From the NCBI GenBank assembly GCA_001918155.1, contig MNFJ01000119.1, positions 1 to 41,334 on the forward strand: DNA of 41,334 bases, read 5' to 3'. Positions 39,175 to 41,334 of the stretch are shown in pieces. The position numbers were made by a program, and so were the translations under genes. The notes below the pieces were generated by a model. The model did no database searches and was not told the origin of the DNA. It was given only the letters and a program-made list of their open reading frames with translations. Source of the DNA: Deltaproteobacteria bacterium 13_1_40CM_4_68_19. Its GTDB lineage: Bacteria > Myxococcota > Myxococcia > Myxococcales > 40CM-4-68-19. The first letter of the stretch is position 1. Each line of letters begins with the position of its first letter.

Positions 39175-40899
39175 TCAGAAGACCCTCCCTGCGCCGGCGG
39201 CGAAATGCTCGACGACCGGGCCGAGCGAGAGCGCGGGAAAGAAGGTGAGCGCACCGACGATGAGCACCACCGAGACGAGCAGGCCGACGAAGAGGCTGCC
39301 GTTCGTGGGGAAGGTGCCGGGCCCCGCGGGAGTCACCTTCTTGTCCACCATGGATCCGGCCATGGCGATGGCCGGGATCATCATCAGGAAGCGGCCGACG
39401 AGCATGTCCGCGGCCAGCGCCAGGTTGTAGAAGGGCGTGTTCGCGTTCAGTCCCGCAAAGGCCGAGCCGTTGTTTCCGGCGCCGCTCGAGAATGCGTAGA
39501 GGATCTCGGAGAGGCCGTGCGGTCCGGCGTTGTTCAGCGAGGAGACGCCGTACGGCACGACCAGCGCCCAGGCCGTGAAGCTGAGGATGAGCAGAGGGAA
39601 GATGAGGACGTAGAGCATCGCCAGCTTCATCTCGCGCGCCTCGATCTTCTTGCCGAGGTACTCGGGCGTGCGTCCGACCATCAGGCCGGCGATGAAGACG
39701 GTGAGGACGACGAAGATCAGCATCCCGTACATTCCGGCGCCGACGCCGCCGAAGATGACCTCGCCGAGCTGGATGTTCAGCAGGGGCACCAGACCGCCCA
39801 AGGGCGTGAAGCTGTCGTGCATCGCGTTCACCGCGCCGCAGGAAGCGTCGGTGGTGACCGTGGCGAAGAGCGCCGAGGCGGAAAGACCGAAGCGCGTCTC
39901 CTTGCCCTCGAAGTTTCCGCAGCCCTGCTGGAGCTGCGCGAGGCCGTGCAGCGCGGGATTGTCGTGCGCCTCGGCCCAATAGAGGGTGACGACGCCGGCG
40001 ATGCAGAGCACCGCCATCGCGGCCCACAGCGCCCAGCCCTGCCGCTGGTCGCGCGCCATGCGGCCGTACGTCCAGGTCAGCGCGGAGGGGATGGCGAAGA
40101 TGGACACCATCTGGACGAAGTTGCTCAGCGGCGTCGGGTTCTCGAACGGATGGGCGCTGTTCGCGTTGAAGAAGCCGCCGCCGTTCGTGCCCAGCATCTT
40201 GATCGCTTCCTGCGAGGCGACCGGGCCCATGGCCAGGACCTGCTTCACGCCTTCCAGCGTCGTCACCTCCCGGTACGGGAGCAGGTTCTGCAGCACTCCC
40301 TGCGAGACGAGGAACAGCGCGTAGAAGAAGGAGATGGGCAAGAGGACGTAGATCGTCGAGCGGACCAGATCGACCCAGAAGTTGCCGATGGTCTTGCCGG
40401 CCAGCGGTCCCGCCTTGCGCGTCAGCCCTCGCGCGATGACGAGCGCCACGGCGATTCCCGCCGCGGCGGAGGTGAAGTTGTGCCACGCCAGACCCGCCAT
40501 CTGCGTGAGGTAGCTGACGGTGGTCTCCGGCACGTACGCCTGCCAGTTGGTGTTCGTGGTGAAGCTTGCGGCGGTGTTGAACGCCAGCGCCGGCTCCACG
40601 GCTGCAAGGTGCTGCGGATTCAGGGGCAGGACGTGCTGCAGGCGCTCGATGCCATACGTCACCAGCACGCCGAGGAAGCTGAATGCGAGCAACGAGAAGG
40701 CATACACGGGCCAGGTCTGCCCCTGCGCCGGATCCACGCCGCAGAGCCGATAGGTGAATCGCTCGATCCGTCCGAACACCCGCGGCAGTGGCTGCCGCTC
40801 GCCTTCGAACACGCGGAACATGTACGCGCCGAGCGGCTTCGTCAGCGCCAGCACGACGGCGAAGAACAAGACGATCTGCACCCAGCCGATGGCGGTCAT
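39175..40899 (-). CDS. kdpA: K+-transporting ATPase subunit A
   Basis: [57 protein letters not shown]. Confidence 0.98.
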   Translation of the reverse strand: MTAIGWVQIVLFFAVVLALTKPLGAYMFRVFEGERQPLPRVFGRIERFTYRLCGVDPAQGQTWPVYAFSLLAFSFLGVLVTYGIERLQHVLPLNPQHLAAVEPALAFNTAASFTTNTNWQAYVPETTVSYLTQMAGLAWHNFTSAAAGIAVALVIARGLTRKAGPLAGKTIGNFWVDLVRSTIYVLLPISFFYALFLVSQGVLQNLLPYREVTTLEGVKQVLAMGPVASQEAIKMLGTNGGGFFNANSAHPFENPTPLSNFVQMVSIFAIPSALTWTYGRMARDQRQGWALWAAMAVLCIAGVVTLYWAEAHDNPALHGLAQLQQGCGNFEGKETRFGLSASALFATVTTDASCGAVNAMHDSFTPLGGLVPLLNIQLGEVIFGGVGAGMYGMLIFVVLTVFIAGLMVGRTPEYLGKKIEAREMKLAMLYVLIFPLLILSFTAWALVVPYGVSSLNNAGPHGLSEILYAFSSGAGNNGSAFAGLNANTPFYNLALAADMLVGRFLMMIPAIAMAGSMVDKKVTPAGPGTFPTNGSLFVGLLVSVVLIVGALTFFPALSLGPVVEHFAAGAGRVF

Positions 40900-40988
40900 C
40901 AGAAGCGCTCCGGTTTGACCAGGGCCCAGGACAGGTAGACGAGCAGAAGAACGGAGAGAGCGAGCCCGATTCCGTATTCGAGGTTCAT
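40899..40988 (-). CDS. kdpF: K+-transporting ATPase subunit F
   Basis: [29 protein letters not shown], 29 aa; TGATG overlap with kdpA. Confidence 0.85.
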   Translation of the reverse strand: MNLEYGIGLALSVLLLVYLSWALVKPERF

Positions 40989-41071
40989 CAGAGCTTCTCG
41001 CAGAGCCGCGCGTAGCCCCAGGAGAGGGCGAAGAAGGCGGCGGTCGCCAGGATCAGCAGGAGGTCGGCCAT
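40988..41071 (-). CDS. 27-aa single-TM small protein, first gene of the kdp operon
   Basis: [34 protein letters not shown]; stop overlaps kdpF start by 1 nt (TGATG). Confidence 0.7.
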   Translation of the reverse strand: MADLLLILATAAFFALSWGYARLCEKL

Positions 41072-41095
41072 GGATGTTCTCCGGCCGCTGCCTCA

Positions 41096-41111
41096 AGCAC
41101 GCGCCGTGCCG
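41096..41111 (-). promoter_or_regulatory. Putative sigma54 -24/-12 promoter of the kdp operon
   Basis: Minus strand CGGCACG-GCGC-GTGCT; GG-N10-GC spacing exact; about 25 nt upstream of the first start codon. Confidence 0.6.
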
Positions 41112-41163
41112 TTCCTCCCGCCTTGAAATTGGCCGAGGATTCGCGCTCTGGGCGGGATGGCGA

Positions 41164-41208
41164 TTGCAGATTGCGCGGCGAGCCGGCAGCTGCTCCTGCA
41201 ACCTGCAA
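41164..41208. promoter_or_regulatory. Paired TTGC-N5-GCAA-like dyads upstream of kdp, candidate enhancer
   Basis: TTGCAGATTGCGC (41164-41176) and CTGCAACCTGCAA (41196-41208), centres 32 bp apart; mutual inverted repeat TTGCAGATTGC / GCAACCTGCAA with one mismatch. Confidence 0.55.
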
Positions 41209-41247
41209 GGGCCCTGGAACGGCTGCTGGCGATCCGGGCCTGCCCGG

Positions 41248-41334
41248 TCAGCCTTCCGTGCCCACCTGCTCGTCGCCCTCGTCGGCCGCCGCCAGCCCGT
41301 ACTTGTGGAGCTTCGAATGCAACGTCCCGCGGTT
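41248..41334 (-). CDS. C-terminus of a Fis-HTH regulator (probably sigma54-dependent/NtrC family), truncated by window edge
   Basis: ..NRGTLHSKLHKYGLAAADEGDEQVGTEG*, matching the end of Fis-type HTH domains. Confidence 0.7.
   Translation of the reverse strand, partial: NRGTLHSKLHKYGLAAADEGDEQVGTEG

Noticed and set aside
36370-40938. 1522-aa plus-strand ORF antisense to kdpD/kdpC/kdpB/kdpA
   Set aside because: His/Arg/Gln/Asp-rich low-complexity translation typical of the antisense frame in high-GC coding DNA; the opposite strand encodes unambiguous Kdp proteins.

Overview
High-GC chromosomal window whose gene content looks deltaproteobacterial/Myxococcota-like (inference only). Most of it is ordinary housekeeping sequence: rplC, a lytic transglycosylase, csbD-like, rpoH, an MFS permease, enolase, an SDR, glpX-ybgC, lepA-lepB, a UXS-like epimerase plus cupin, a SPOR protein, argS-HIT-sppA, a Roadblock protein, astB and MaoC. 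The most interesting part is the right third (about 29.6-41.3 kb), which reads as a potassium-uptake locus. It holds a KimA/YdaO-like APC permease, an NtrC-type sigma54 response regulator, a HAMP-PAS histidine kinase, a free-standing KdpD sensor module without a kinase domain, kdpFABC, an unlisted 27-aa ORF upstream of kdpF, and the C-terminus of a second Fis-HTH regulator at the edge. Two promoter regions in this locus (upstream of the response regulator and upstream of kdp) each carry a sigma54-type -24/-12 element (CGGCACG-N4-NTGCW) preceded by a pair of TTGC-N5-GCAA-like dyads. The centre-to-centre spacing is exactly 32 bp in both. I propose a sigma54-dependent K+ regulon replacing the canonical KdpD/KdpE circuit. 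Two families of dispersed intergenic repeats lie almost exclusively at convergent gene junctions. No tRNA, rRNA, CRISPR array or mobile element was recognised.
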